From NCBI GenBank assembly GCA_002483265.1, contig DLHO01000014.1, positions 76,502 to 140,501 of the forward strand: a stretch of DNA of 64,000 nt, read 5' to 3'. Origin of the DNA: Flavobacteriales bacterium UBA7666. Its GTDB lineage: Bacteria > Bacteroidota > Bacteroidia > Flavobacteriales_D > Crocinitomicaceae. The position numbers were made by a program, and so were the translations under genes. How positions within the stretch are numbered: the stretch's first letter is position 1; every line of letters starts with the position of its first letter. The notes below the pieces were generated by a model, which worked only from the letters and a program-made list of their open reading frames with translations, was not told the origin of the DNA and ran no database searches. Of this stretch, positions 1 to 7,275 are shown one piece after another.

Positions 1-809
1 TAATCCGCTTTTGCTTTCGGATGCCACAAAGTTGATTCAGGTGAAACGGTAGGAACTTCTTCTAAAAGTAAATCTTTTCGGATATAAATCTGATTCATTC
101 CCAAATCATTTGCGCCAACCAAGCGATAACCTTTCTTTTCAGCCAGGTTATTCATAGCAATAACGCTTGCTCCGTGATAGATCGGATGTTTTCCGGGATA
201 CATATAATTTGGGTCGTAAGGAACTACGATGTTCTCCAAGCCAAACTCCGTATGCGTTTCAATTACCACTACTTTTGGTTGAACCACCGTTAACGCATCC
301 CAGACCCAGTAATCATTGCCGTCAATGTCTATCGAAAGCAATTCGATCTCTCCTGAAAGTCCGGCCTTTGAAACCAGTTCGTTGATGTTCTCGCGTTTAA
401 TGATCGCTTGAACATACCTCGGTTTTGGATGATAGGGAGTAGGAATCTTGGAATAAAATTTCTCCCCGCGACGAATCAATTTCGAATCACCTTCAAAAAA
501 TAATCCCGACCAGCCAAAGTGAATTGCCAGATTACTGCAATTGCTGTTAATTCCGTCGTTTGAACCGATTTCAATGAATGTTTTACTTCCTTCACCCATC
601 AATGAAAACAGGAAAAGGAGCAATCCATCCTCTTCAAATTGAGAGAAAACCTTGAAACCGGTTGTATTAAAAGCCGGAACCTGCTTGTTCTTTTGTGCTA
701 GCTGATAGTGCTGCATCAACCCACGCTGTTGAATTCCAACAGAAGGATGCAGTTTGTCGCGATGTATGCGTTTGCTGAAATAATATTTAACCAGATTCTT
801 TAGCCACAT
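1..809 (-). CDS. FkbM-like SAM-dependent methyltransferase, 3' end at window edge
   Basis: Translating the minus strand from the ATG at 809 gives 269 codons open to the window edge; the last two visible bases are TA, so the next codon may be the stop or Tyr. Residues about 75-110 hold FIEIGSNDGINSN followed by GLFFEGD, which match SAM-binding motifs I and II of class I methyltransferases. LLSIDIDGNDYWVWDAL (about residues 160-176) matches the FkbM-type motif after the Rossmann core. It is probably a cytoplasmic O-methyltransferase of surface glycans, but the substrate cannot be read from sequence. The -7 element at 814-821 ends four bases upstream of the ATG, and the upstream DNA is a repeat shared with the helicase gene at 10467. 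Family assignment is moderately sure, the substrate unknown. Confidence 0.72.
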   Translation of the reverse strand, partial: MWLKNLVKYYFSKRIHRDKLHPSVGIQQRGLMQHYQLAQKNKQVPAFNTTGFKVFSQFEEDGLLLFLFSLMGEGSKTFIEIGSNDGINSNCSNLAIHFGWSGLFFEGDSKLIRRGEKFYSKIPTPYHPKPRYVQAIIKRENINELVSKAGLSGEIELLSIDIDGNDYWVWDALTVVQPKVVVIETHTEFGLENIVVPYDPNYMYPGKHPIYHGASVIAMNNLAEKKGYRLVGANDLGMNQIYIRKDLLLEEVPTVSPESTLWHPKAKAD

Positions 810-905
810 AATGCGAAGTTAGCCGATTTTTTGAAAGACTTAAAACCATAGACAGAAGACTTAAGACAGAATTAGTCTTTAGTCTCTCGTCTTATGTCTT
901 TTTAG
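810..905 (-). repeat. Promoter-bearing intergenic repeat, copy A
   Basis: Read on the minus strand, this block aligns with 10366-10466 along roughly 95 bases, ending at the start codon in both cases. Shared stretches include TAAGACATAAGAC-like purine/pyrimidine runs, GACTAATTC, GTCTATGGT, AAGTCTT and AAAAAATCGGCTAACTT. It contains the -7 element of the methyltransferase gene. A weaker relative lies at 14338-14412. It fills the whole gap between the septoil-knot gene and the methyltransferase. Confidence 0.7.
814..821 (-). promoter_or_regulatory. -7 element TAACTTCG of the methyltransferase gene
   Basis: TAACTTCG on the minus strand fits the Bacteroidota -7 consensus TAnnTTTG with one change. 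It ends four bases before the ATG at 809, so the transcript is expected to begin at or next to the start codon. Confidence 0.5.
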
Positions 906-909
906 TCTA

Positions 910-1245
910 CTAGTACATCAGCTGCTTCTTACTGTTATTCTTCCAACCAGCCTGACTTTCGTATTCTACAAAATAGATCTTCAAATCTGCCTGACTTTCA
1001 TACTTCACGAAGAAAATGGATTTTTTCGCCTGACTTTCATAATCAACAAAGAACCATTTACCATCATTATCACCAACCTGAGACGAATATTTCACTTTGT
1101 AAACCTTTAAATCAGCTTGTGATTCATAGTCTACAACAAATACTTTGACATCTGCCTGAGATTCGTAATTAACAGAATAAACTTGTTGCGCATTTAAGCC
1201 ATGTGACGCTAAAAAGAGTACTAGTAATGTAAATAGGTTTTTCAT
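910..1245 (-). CDS. Secreted septoil-knot (DUF6150-like) repeat protein
   Basis: A 111-aa protein with a clear signal peptide (MKNLFTLLVLFLASHGLNAQ, cleavage after the Ala of LNA or after AQ). The mature part is six short units of the form hydrophobic-x-V-x-Y-E-S-Q-A, one of them diverged to YSSQVGDNDG. This periodicity and the YESQA signature are what I associate with the Bacteroidota family predicted to form a seven-bladed septoil knot (DUF6150). It should be periplasmic or surface-exposed; no enzyme motif is visible and its job is unknown. It is monocistronic, between a repeat-type promoter region downstream and a long repeat-rich gap upstream. Family name is from memory, moderately sure; the repeat structure is directly visible. 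Confidence 0.75.
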   Translation of the reverse strand: MKNLFTLLVLFLASHGLNAQQVYSVNYESQADVKVFVVDYESQADLKVYKVKYSSQVGDNDGKWFFVDYESQAKKSIFFVKYESQADLKIYFVEYESQAGWKNNSKKQLMY

Positions 1246-1380
1246 TGTTTCGATTTTAAATTCGCTTTATGCAATTATAATACCATTTTTTTTAATTACG
1301 AATGTGGAATGCAAAAGTTGGATTGGACTCCGCTAAGTTTGCGCAAGAGCTACAGCATAGGCGCAGCGAAGTCGAAGTCA
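1246..1380. other. Intergenic DNA with a dispersed GC-richer motif
   Basis: No gene is visible. Bases 1341-1367 contain AGCTACAGCATAGGCGCAGC, which matches 62441-62460 at 17 of 20 positions. The following AGTCGAAGTCA resembles the CACTGAGCG-AGTCGAAGTG motif found at 3752 and 6370. Confidence 0.5.
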
Positions 1381-1799
1381 TTCCTTCCTCCTTGATAATT
1401 AAATCATTCATAATTGATAATTACTCCTTCCACAAATTAAGAATACTATAATGTTAAACTCGTCTCTAACGAAACCTACAATCTAATAATTCGGCATTCG
1501 TAATTAGGAATTATTCCTTCCTCCTTGATAATTAAATCATTCATAATTGATAATTGCTCCTTCCACAAATTAAGAATACTATAATGTTAAACTCGTCTCC
1601 GACGAAATCTCAATCTAATAATTCGGCATTCGTAATTAGGAATTAGGAATTAGGAATTATTCCTTCCTCCTTGATAATTAAATCATTCATAATTGATAAT
1701 TACTCCTTCCACAAATTAAGAATACTATACTGTTAAACTCGTCTCTAACGAAATCTACAATCTAATAATTCGGAATTCGGCATTCGTAATTAGGAATTA
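1381..1799. repeat. Three tandem copies of a 133-146 bp repeat
   Basis: Copies begin at 1381, 1514 and 1660, each with TTCCTTCCTCCTTGATAATT followed by nearly identical text (ACTCGTCTC, AATCTAATAATTCGGCATTC). Copies differ mainly in the number of AATTAGG heptamers at the right end, which explains the 133 versus 146 bp periods. A fourth start, TTCCTTCC at 1800, is the last codons of the downstream gene, so the unit abuts and seems to include the end of that coding sequence. No ORF or inverted terminal repeats are evident. Confidence 0.85.
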
Positions 1800-3329
1800 T
1801 TCCTTCCGTTTCTTCTTCTTCAAATCATAAATATCCGTCCTTCTATCCTTCAGGTTTCGCACAGATCCAAACTGGTTCAACTCCCGCAATAGTGTAATAT
1901 CGACATCTGCAATCAGAATCATTTCAGTGTTTGTGGTTGCTTCTGCTTTGATTCCGTTTGACGGAAAGGCAAAATCACATGGTGTGAAAACAATTGATTG
2001 AGAATATTGAATATCCATGTTGTGCACATTCGGCAAGTTTCCTACACTTCCGGCAATGGCAACGTAACATTCGTTTTCAATGGCACGTGCCTGGGCACAA
2101 TGACGCACACGGGAATATCCGTTTTGAGTATCCGTCAGGAAAGGAACAAACAAAATATCCATTCCTTCATTGGCCAGCAAACGACTCAACTCCGGAAATT
2201 CCACATCGTAGCAGATCAAAATTCCGATCTTTCCGCAATCCGTATCAAAAACGTGGAGGTAGTTTCCACCCTCCATTCCCCAGATTTTAGCTTCATCAGG
2301 TGTTACATGGATTTTTTCAAAGCGTTCAATTCTTCCGTCGCGGTGACATAAATACCCCACGTTGAAAAGTCGGTCGTTTTGAATTTCGGGCATACTTCCC
2401 GTAATGATATTGATATTGTAGCTGATTGCCAGTTTCGAAAATTGCTGAACCACTTCCTGTGTGTATTTTGCCAGTTCACGAATAGCCTGTGGTTCCGATA
2501 AGTGATTGTTTTCAGCCATCAACGGAGCATTGAAGAATTCCGGGAACAACGCAAAATCCGAACGATAGCCCGAAACAGCATCTACGAAATATTCTGCCTG
2601 CTGCATCAGTTCGTCCAGGTTAGAGTAGGGGCGCATCTGCCATTGGATCAAACCCAAACGAACCACCGTTTTGATGGCACTGGGAGCCTCACTTTTTACC
2701 TCGTAATACAAATTATCCCATTCCAACAGAACCGCGTAATCTTTCGAGTGCGAATCACCTTCCAGGTAGTTCTTCAGAATTTTGGAAGGATGAAAATCAT
2801 TCGACATCTGGAAATCAAGTACCGGATCGTGAATTTCCTTGCGTTTCACCTTCTCAATGTACTCTTTCGGCGACATTTCTTTCGAGAACTTATGGTAATT
2901 CGGAATCCGCCCGCCAAATGCAATTCCTTTAAGGTTCAGTTTCTCACACAATTCCTTGCGGTAATCATACAAGCGCCGACCCAAACGCAGTCCACGGTAT
3001 TCTTTTTTGATAAAAACATCAATTCCATAAAGGATATTTCCACCCGGACGATGTGTTCGAAAAGTATAATTTCCGGTGATTTGCTTATAAGTATGTAAAT
3101 GTTCGTATTTGGCAGAATCCACAATAATGGAAAGTGCCACACCCGCAATCTGACCGTTTACTTTAATGACAACCTGCCCGTCGGGAAACTGATTAATCAA
3201 CGTTTCTACCTGTTTCCGCGTCCAATAAGGATTAGCCAAACCCGTGTAGGATTCTACCATTGCCTCCTTCAGAGCCTCATAATCCGTAATGCTTAAATAC
3301 GTCAGTTCGATATTGTCAATGTCGTCCAT
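1797..3329 (-). CDS. Bifunctional GNAT acetyltransferase / nitrilase-family amidohydrolase
   Basis: A 510-aa fusion. Residues about 1-215 form a GNAT domain (KEYRGLRLGRRLYDYR is the acetyl-CoA pyrophosphate-binding loop). Residues about 225-500 form a carbon-nitrogen hydrolase with the full Glu-Lys-Cys triad: E264 in LFPEFF, K339 in FEKIHVTPDE and C373 in ILICYDVEFPE. The expected chemistry is hydrolysis of an amide or nitrile, coupled to acetylation of an amine; the substrate is unknown. The fusion is a known bacterial arrangement. It ends in a basic KKKKRKE tail at the edge of the tandem repeat. Cytoplasmic, monocistronic. All catalytic residues are present, so both halves are probably active. 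Confidence 0.9.
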   Translation of the reverse strand: MDDIDNIELTYLSITDYEALKEAMVESYTGLANPYWTRKQVETLINQFPDGQVVIKVNGQIAGVALSIIVDSAKYEHLHTYKQITGNYTFRTHRPGGNILYGIDVFIKKEYRGLRLGRRLYDYRKELCEKLNLKGIAFGGRIPNYHKFSKEMSPKEYIEKVKRKEIHDPVLDFQMSNDFHPSKILKNYLEGDSHSKDYAVLLEWDNLYYEVKSEAPSAIKTVVRLGLIQWQMRPYSNLDELMQQAEYFVDAVSGYRSDFALFPEFFNAPLMAENNHLSEPQAIRELAKYTQEVVQQFSKLAISYNINIITGSMPEIQNDRLFNVGYLCHRDGRIERFEKIHVTPDEAKIWGMEGGNYLHVFDTDCGKIGILICYDVEFPELSRLLANEGMDILFVPFLTDTQNGYSRVRHCAQARAIENECYVAIAGSVGNLPNVHNMDIQYSQSIVFTPCDFAFPSNGIKAEATTNTEMILIADVDITLLRELNQFGSVRNLKDRRTDIYDLKKKKRKE

Positions 3330-3630
3330 TTAGTTTGATTTTTTTTGAAATTACCTAAAAATCAAAGATACCAAATGCGTGTTGGGTGAGAATTATCAAT
3401 TTTTAAAGGAATTAAGATTTAATTTTTTGTCAGTTCGAGTATTCTGTGATGTGTTCTCGATGCATCCCGACTGAAAATGTCGAGACACTCGAATTGACAT
3501 CAGCAGAATGTATCGAGAATTGACATTGAAACGGAAGAAAATAAACCCCAGACTACTTCACACTAGTGTAAAAAAAACTGCTTACTATAAACCTCCAAAA
3601 ATCGTCACTTTTCCTTCTCCCGACTTTCAA

Positions 3631-3674
3631 GCATAGATAGAGCATGGATAGAGCGTAGATAAAGCATAGATAGA
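3631..3674. repeat. 11-bp tandem repeat, four units
   Basis: Four adjacent 11-mers, GCATAGATAGA, GCATGGATAGA, GCGTAGATAAA and GCATAGATAGA, followed by a broken fifth. The period is close to one helical turn. Confidence 0.85.
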
Positions 3675-3751
3675 GTATGAAAAGGTTAAGTATTTAACAT
3701 CCCGTTTTACTGGATTCTAGGCAGATTTAGTCAATAATTGAGATTAAAAAG

Positions 3752-3775
3752 GTGACTGAGCGGAGTCGAAGTCAC
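3752..3775. repeat. Palindromic GAGCGGAGTCGAAGT motif
   Basis: GTGACT at the left pairs with AGTCAC at the right around GAGCGGAGTCGA. A relative, GTCACTGAGCGTAGTCGAAG, lies at 6370-6392, and a shorter one at 1361-1380. It behaves like a dispersed intergenic repeat. Confidence 0.6.
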
Positions 3776-3814
3776 AAGATGAGAATTTGCTAAATATTCT
3801 CAAAAGTGCGCAAT

Positions 3815-3934
3815 TCAATGTCCCCTAAAATTCAAACTTCCGTTTGCTATTAATGCCGTAATTCCAAAATAGACGAGTACAAACAATACTACTCCAAGTA
3901 CCAAAGCCAGCAAAATGATTTTTCGATTACTCAT
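3815..3934 (-). CDS. 39-aa single-pass membrane protein
   Basis: A small ORF of 39 residues plus stop: MSNRKIILLALVLGVVLFVL begins it, giving one strongly hydrophobic segment (residues 6-30) after a positive N-terminus (RK), and a short polar tail ending NFRGH. Its ATG overlaps the stop region of the upstream gene by eight bases (ATGAGTAA, 3927-3934), a typical translational-coupling arrangement, which is the main reason to believe it is real. It is the last gene of the operon that starts at 6329. I do not recognise a family. It should sit in the inner membrane with N-in topology. Confidence 0.6.
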   Translation of the reverse strand: MSNRKIILLALVLGVVLFVLVYFGITALIANGSLNFRGH

Positions 3935-4370
3935 GATGTGTGGTTCTTTTTTGCTGATACTTCAAAACCATCCAGACAACAAGAAAAAGAAAGGAGCACC
4001 TCATTCCGGTATTAAAAAGTTTAAAATTGGTTTTATAATAATCCATACTGCCTAAATAGAAGTAGATAATTCCTTCCAGAAGTAGTGAAAATGACAAATA
4101 AATAACCGCAAAAACGAGTATTCTGATAAAAACAGTTCCAAATTTAAAATCTGAAAGCTTAGAAGTAATCAGAGCTGTGAAAATGGCACATAGAAATACA
4201 CCTAAAGCTTCTAAACCCACTTCGAATTTTAAATAATCCCAACTCAAAAAATAGTCCGTTTTAAATGAAACACTAATCAGATTGGCAATAGCATTGACAA
4301 TCAGCATAAAACCGGTAAAAACAAGTGCAAGCTTAAAAACGGGAACTTTATTGTGGGGCTGAGGATTCAT
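3927..4370 (-). CDS. Four-helix integral membrane protein, unknown
   Basis: 147 aa with four hydrophobic segments at about residues 12-32, 52-70, 82-100 and 120-138, and a basic end (KYQQKRTTHHE). No catalytic or transport motif is recognised. It is the fifth gene of the minus-strand operon, 13 bases after the CPEC protein, and its stop is overlapped by the start of the 39-aa membrane protein, so the two may act together in the inner membrane. Function unknown. Confidence 0.75.
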   Translation of the reverse strand: MNPQPHNKVPVFKLALVFTGFMLIVNAIANLISVSFKTDYFLSWDYLKFEVGLEALGVFLCAIFTALITSKLSDFKFGTVFIRILVFAVIYLSFSLLLEGIIYFYLGSMDYYKTNFKLFNTGMRCSFLFLVVWMVLKYQQKRTTHHE

Positions 4371-4383
4371 ATTTTGTTAATGG

Positions 4384-4854
4384 TTAGTTTCTCGCTACAA
4401 ACAGCGCGTTATTTAATGATTTAGCTTGCTTGCAAATTGAATTTAACTCATGAACATACTCGATCATGACTTCTTTCAACCATTCTTCCGGTTCAGCAGT
4501 TTTAATTAGATCCAGAGCGGCTAATAGATCATCGATGTCAAGTTCTGTTCCTACAAAGTCCTCAGCTTCGCTCCAGCCAATGCATTCATTGGATTCCCTT
4601 AAGAATTTGGGTAAGGAAGCATAGTTGCTTTTTTCAAAGATCACCTTAAAATAATCCAGAATAATCAAATTCAAAAGTGATCCATCCAAAACCAAAGTAA
4701 TTCGTTTTCCATCCTTTTCATACCAGAAGAAGTCTTCTTTTCCGCATGCGGGAACACCACATTCAGGACAGGGTTCTGTCAAATCCTTTTGTATATAGAA
4801 AAGGAAGTTCTCCTTTTGAATGGTCAATTTAATTGGAGTTTTCATGGGGATCAA
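4384..4854 (-). CDS. Hypothetical acidic protein with a Cys cluster
   Basis: 156 aa from the ATG at 4854, which overlaps the previous stop by four bases (ATGA); an in-frame ATG at 4845 is an alternative. No signal peptide. Residues about 27-38, EPCPECGVPACG, hold three Cys in a C-x2-C-x4-C pattern that could bind one metal ion or be structural. The C-terminal half is acidic and probably helical (DIDDLLAALDLIKTAEPEEW). I recognise no family. It is the only apparently cytoplasmic product in an operon of secreted and membrane proteins. Confidence 0.75.
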   Translation of the reverse strand: MIPMKTPIKLTIQKENFLFYIQKDLTEPCPECGVPACGKEDFFWYEKDGKRITLVLDGSLLNLIILDYFKVIFEKSNYASLPKFLRESNECIGWSEAEDFVGTELDIDDLLAALDLIKTAEPEEWLKEVMIEYVHELNSICKQAKSLNNALFVARN

Positions 4855-5303
4855 TTGCTCTTGTTCTTTCTCTGACTATCTTTCCCTTCCGGATCAATCA
4901 AATGCTGATACTTATCCCTAAACTCCTGTTGCGCCTGCATTCGTCCCGTTCCGCATCCCGGATGTAAGTTGCCTGTTCTGGTATGTTCAGGAACTATGAT
5001 TACCCGATTGCTATAAAATTCCATTTTTATATCGGGAAAGATCGTTAAAGAGCCGTCAGAATAAATCCACTCGTCAATTCGTTTCCCCATTTTGTATTTC
5101 CCCATAGCAACAGGCATTCCAATTTCATTAAACTCTACCGTAAAACGCTCCAGCGAAGTCCCTGTAAATTTGTGTGCAGAACGAATCGTCGAATCCGGAT
5201 AGTAATCCACATAATCAAAATTCGCAAGGATCTTCTCCCTATCTTTTTGCGAAAAAGCATTCCCGAATATCAGGCCGAAGAATAAGAAGGTAAGCAATTT
5301 CAT
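4851..5303 (-). CDS. Secreted MORN-like protein, paralogue 1
   Basis: 150 aa with a signal peptide (MKLLTFLFFGLIFGNAFSQ). Residues 19-85 closely match the next gene upstream (5308-5784): QKDREKILANFDYVDYYPDS corresponds to QKDKEKIIANFDYIEYYPDS, followed by GMPVAMGKYKMGKRIDEWIY, a MORN/YwqK-like turn with the G-x-Y-x-x-G-x-x-x-x-x-W pattern. The C-terminal third (PEHTRTGNLHPGCGTGRMQ) is unrelated to the paralogue. Periplasmic or surface location is expected. Four bases separate it from the upstream gene, and it overlaps the downstream one by four. Confidence 0.78.
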   Translation of the reverse strand: MKLLTFLFFGLIFGNAFSQKDREKILANFDYVDYYPDSTIRSAHKFTGTSLERFTVEFNEIGMPVAMGKYKMGKRIDEWIYSDGSLTIFPDIKMEFYSNRVIIVPEHTRTGNLHPGCGTGRMQAQQEFRDKYQHLIDPEGKDSQRKNKSN

Positions 5304-5307
5304 TCGA

Positions 5308-5784
5308 TTATCTATTTGGGTATTGTGACCAACATATTCGTGGCATCACACTTTTTGGGTTTACCAGTGTATCATAGCCCTGATAAAATTCCAATACCAC
5401 ACTTTCCAGGCTCTTTACACATTTAATCCTTATTGCTCCGATTTTATCTCCATACTGATCGTAATTTTCGGTTAGAGAGATAATCCGTTCCGGACTTTCT
5501 TTTTGTAAAACAAAGAAACTATATGTACCACTTGAATAAATCCATTTACCTGTTTTTATTCCTTTTTTATATCTTCCGATTGCCACCGGCTCGCCTGCAG
5601 TATTGAATTCTATCGTTGTTCCTTGCAGGTGCGTTCCATTGAATTTCCGCGCTTCTTTTATGGTAGAATCCGGATAGTATTCGATATAATCAAAGTTCGC
5701 AATGATCTTTTCCTTGTCCTTTTGGGAAAAACAAGGATTTAACGAAAAGCTGAAAATGACAGCAACTAATATTAAGATTTTCAT
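5308..5784 (-). CDS. Secreted MORN-like protein, paralogue 2
   Basis: 158 aa with a signal peptide (MKILILVAVIFSFSLNPCFS). The N-terminal module of about 65 residues is shared with the neighbouring gene, including PVAIGRYKKGIKTGKWIYSS, a MORN-like beta-hairpin resembling YwqK-type repeats. The remainder (VVLEFYQGYDTLVNPKSV) diverges. The pair arose by tandem duplication followed by C-terminal divergence or exchange. It overlaps the preceding TPR-like gene by four bases (ATGA), so it is translationally coupled. Role unknown. Confidence 0.78.
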   Translation of the reverse strand: MKILILVAVIFSFSLNPCFSQKDKEKIIANFDYIEYYPDSTIKEARKFNGTHLQGTTIEFNTAGEPVAIGRYKKGIKTGKWIYSSGTYSFFVLQKESPERIISLTENYDQYGDKIGAIRIKCVKSLESVVLEFYQGYDTLVNPKSVMPRICWSQYPNR

Positions 5785-6329
5785 TCGTTATTCAATTTTC
5801 CCAGTTTCTTCTCCAATCTTTTAGCTCGGTGTGTTTTTCCAAGTTTATTTGAACAATCAATCATCCGATTATACAAATTCTTTCTCCAGAATAACTTGCC
5901 ATTTCCGCACTTTAAGAAATCATATTTTCGATTGATTAGAGAGATGTTGTGGTATTCTCTTTTATAATTTTGAGTTTCATGATAATAATCCGCCAGTTCA
6001 AAACAAAGATCCTGACATCTAAAACTCTTATTAATGGATTTTCCGGTTCTGATCCGATGGTAAAAAACTGGAATTACTTTCTTTGATTGTTTGACTGCTA
6101 GTTCGTAATTTTTTGTTTGAAATGCGGCATAAGCCAAGTAGTAATCCAGGTAATTTTCTTTTGCGATCTTTCGATCCAGTTCAATCAATCGTTTGGAATT
6201 GATAACGATAGAATCGTAATTAGATGTTTCTAAGTACTGGTCATGAAGTTTCAATAACCCTTCTACCTGTTCGTTTTGACCAAACAAGATCATCGGATAA
6301 AGAAATGTTATCAGAAACAGGGTTTTCAT
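5781..6329 (-). CDS. Secreted TPR-like helical protein
   Basis: 182 aa with a signal peptide (MKTLFLITFLYPMILFGQN). The mature protein is helical; YLAYAAFQTKNYELAVKQSK is one recognisable TPR motif, with degenerate helical pairs around it, and the C-terminus is very basic (RAKRLEKKLGKLNNE). It is the first gene of a six-gene operon (6329 down to 3815) in which neighbours overlap or lie within 13 bases. TPR units suggest a scaffold for the following MORN-like proteins, an inference only. The upstream DNA holds the CACTGAGCG motif at 6370. Confidence 0.75.
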   Translation of the reverse strand: MKTLFLITFLYPMILFGQNEQVEGLLKLHDQYLETSNYDSIVINSKRLIELDRKIAKENYLDYYLAYAAFQTKNYELAVKQSKKVIPVFYHRIRTGKSINKSFRCQDLCFELADYYHETQNYKREYHNISLINRKYDFLKCGNGKLFWRKNLYNRMIDCSNKLGKTHRAKRLEKKLGKLNNE

Positions 6330-6369
6330 TCAGGCTTTCAGTTTTGCAATTGCAATTTAAAGAAAAAAG

Positions 6370-6392
6370 GTCACTGAGCGTAGTCGAAGTGC
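6370..6392. repeat. Dispersed CACTGAGCG-AGTCGAAGTG motif
   Basis: GTCACTGAGCGTAGTCGAAG followed by TGC, with CACT and AGTG as inverted arms. It matches 3752-3775 at most positions and lies just upstream of the six-gene operon. Confidence 0.6.
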
Positions 6393-6453
6393 TTTTTTCA
6401 TAGAATCGAAATTGCTTTTTCGAATAAGGATTTTTACTCTTAAATAAATTCTT

Positions 6454-6600
6454 CACAATTCACAATTCACAATTCGTAATTCGTAATTCGTAATTCGTAA
6501 TTCGTAATTCGTAATTCGTAATTCGTAATTCGTAATTCATAATTCATAATTCATAATTCATAATTCATAATTCATAATTCATAATTCATAATTCATAATT
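6454..6600. repeat. Heptamer satellite: 3 + 9 + 9 units
   Basis: Twenty-one consecutive 7-mers without interruption: three CACAATT (6454-6474), nine CGTAATT (6475-6537) and nine CATAATT (6538-6600). The array ends five bases before the stop codon of the next minus-strand gene. Variants are sorted in blocks, so the array grew by repeated local duplication. Because seven is not a multiple of three it cannot be a coding repeat. Single copies of the same heptamers occur in other gaps (1500-1800, 7170-7220, 18905-18960). Confidence 0.97.
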
Positions 6601-6605
6601 ATTCC

Positions 6606-7007
6606 CTACCGTATTTGCCAGTAGATAAAAACTCCCAATGGAAATAGGGCATAAGCGATTAATTTGCGGCTTAGTCTATCCTTACTGTTGAAAGTTCCCA
6701 GAATTAAAATAAGATAACCGGCAATCAATCCATAGAACAGGTATGAACTGATCAGGGCTTCTCCTTTGCTGTCATGAATCCCACCGGAATAGGTGCGGAT
6801 CAGGAAGTCATTTAAGATTGCGCAGAAAAGCACCAAACAACTTTTCCATATGGTAGCAGCTCTTCTTAAACCCAAAACAAGGATCAGAGAACTTATTCCA
6901 ATCATAATGGGCATTCCTAAGATTCCGCTTGTAGGATAATAATGTCCAATGAATCCGTTTATAACGATAACCAATGCAGCTAATGCCACTGTGACAACTT
7001 GTATCAT
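6606..7007 (-). CDS. Four-helix membrane protein, unknown
   Basis: 133 aa with four hydrophobic segments (about residues 3-22, 30-46, 53-70 and 86-104, with a further hydrophobic stretch near the C-terminus ending YWQIR). It has a small-residue-rich second helix (GILGMPIMIGISSLILVLGL). No motif is recognised. It stands alone, with its stop five bases from the heptamer satellite and a quiet, repeat-bearing region upstream. Inner-membrane location is expected. Confidence 0.7.
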   Translation of the reverse strand: MIQVVTVALAALVIVINGFIGHYYPTSGILGMPIMIGISSLILVLGLRRAATIWKSCLVLFCAILNDFLIRTYSGGIHDSKGEALISSYLFYGLIAGYLILILGTFNSKDRLSRKLIAYALFPLGVFIYWQIR

Positions 7008-7181
7008 AACCAGAGAGTTTAATTGTTAGTGCCAATGCTCTAAATTAATGATCCCGCAATAGCAGAGCCGGCTTTTAGTATTTATTGGCAGAATCCAATA
7101 TTGCACTTTAACTGGTCAACCAATTAGAATTTGTTTTCGGAGCAAGATTTTCACCTCTAAAGAGGCAACCCATAATTCGTA

Positions 7182-7199
7182 TCCCGATAGCTATCGGGA
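7182..7199. repeat. 18-bp perfect palindrome, copy 1
   Basis: TCCCGATAGCTATCGGGA reads identically on both strands. It is flanked by AATTCGT and ATTCGCAATTCGTAATT heptamers. An identical palindrome in the same heptamer context is at 18924-18941. Confidence 0.95.
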
Positions 7200-7275
7200 C
7201 GACATTCGCAATTCGTAATTATTTGAATTATTGTTTACCTTTTCACTTTCCCGACATTAGAATCAAAATACCTCC

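Larger units (their letters stand above)
3330..3814. other. Non-coding gap with short repeats
   Basis: About 485 bases without a convincing gene. It holds an imperfect inverted segment around 3430-3530 (repeated TCGAGA/CTCGAATTGACAT text), an 11-bp tandem repeat at 3631-3674 and a palindromic GTGACT-AGTCAC motif at 3752-3775. I see no clear promoter for the nitrilase gene beyond AT-rich DNA. Confidence 0.5.

Noticed and set aside
167..385. Plus-strand 72-codon frame
   Set aside because: It is antisense to the methyltransferase, whose motifs are clear on the minus strand.
6241..6456. A 71-codon minus-strand frame overlapping the TPR-like gene
   Set aside because: It shares DNA with a well-supported secreted protein in another frame and has no start context.
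6454..6600. CRISPR array
   Set aside because: Units are contiguous 7-mers without spacers.
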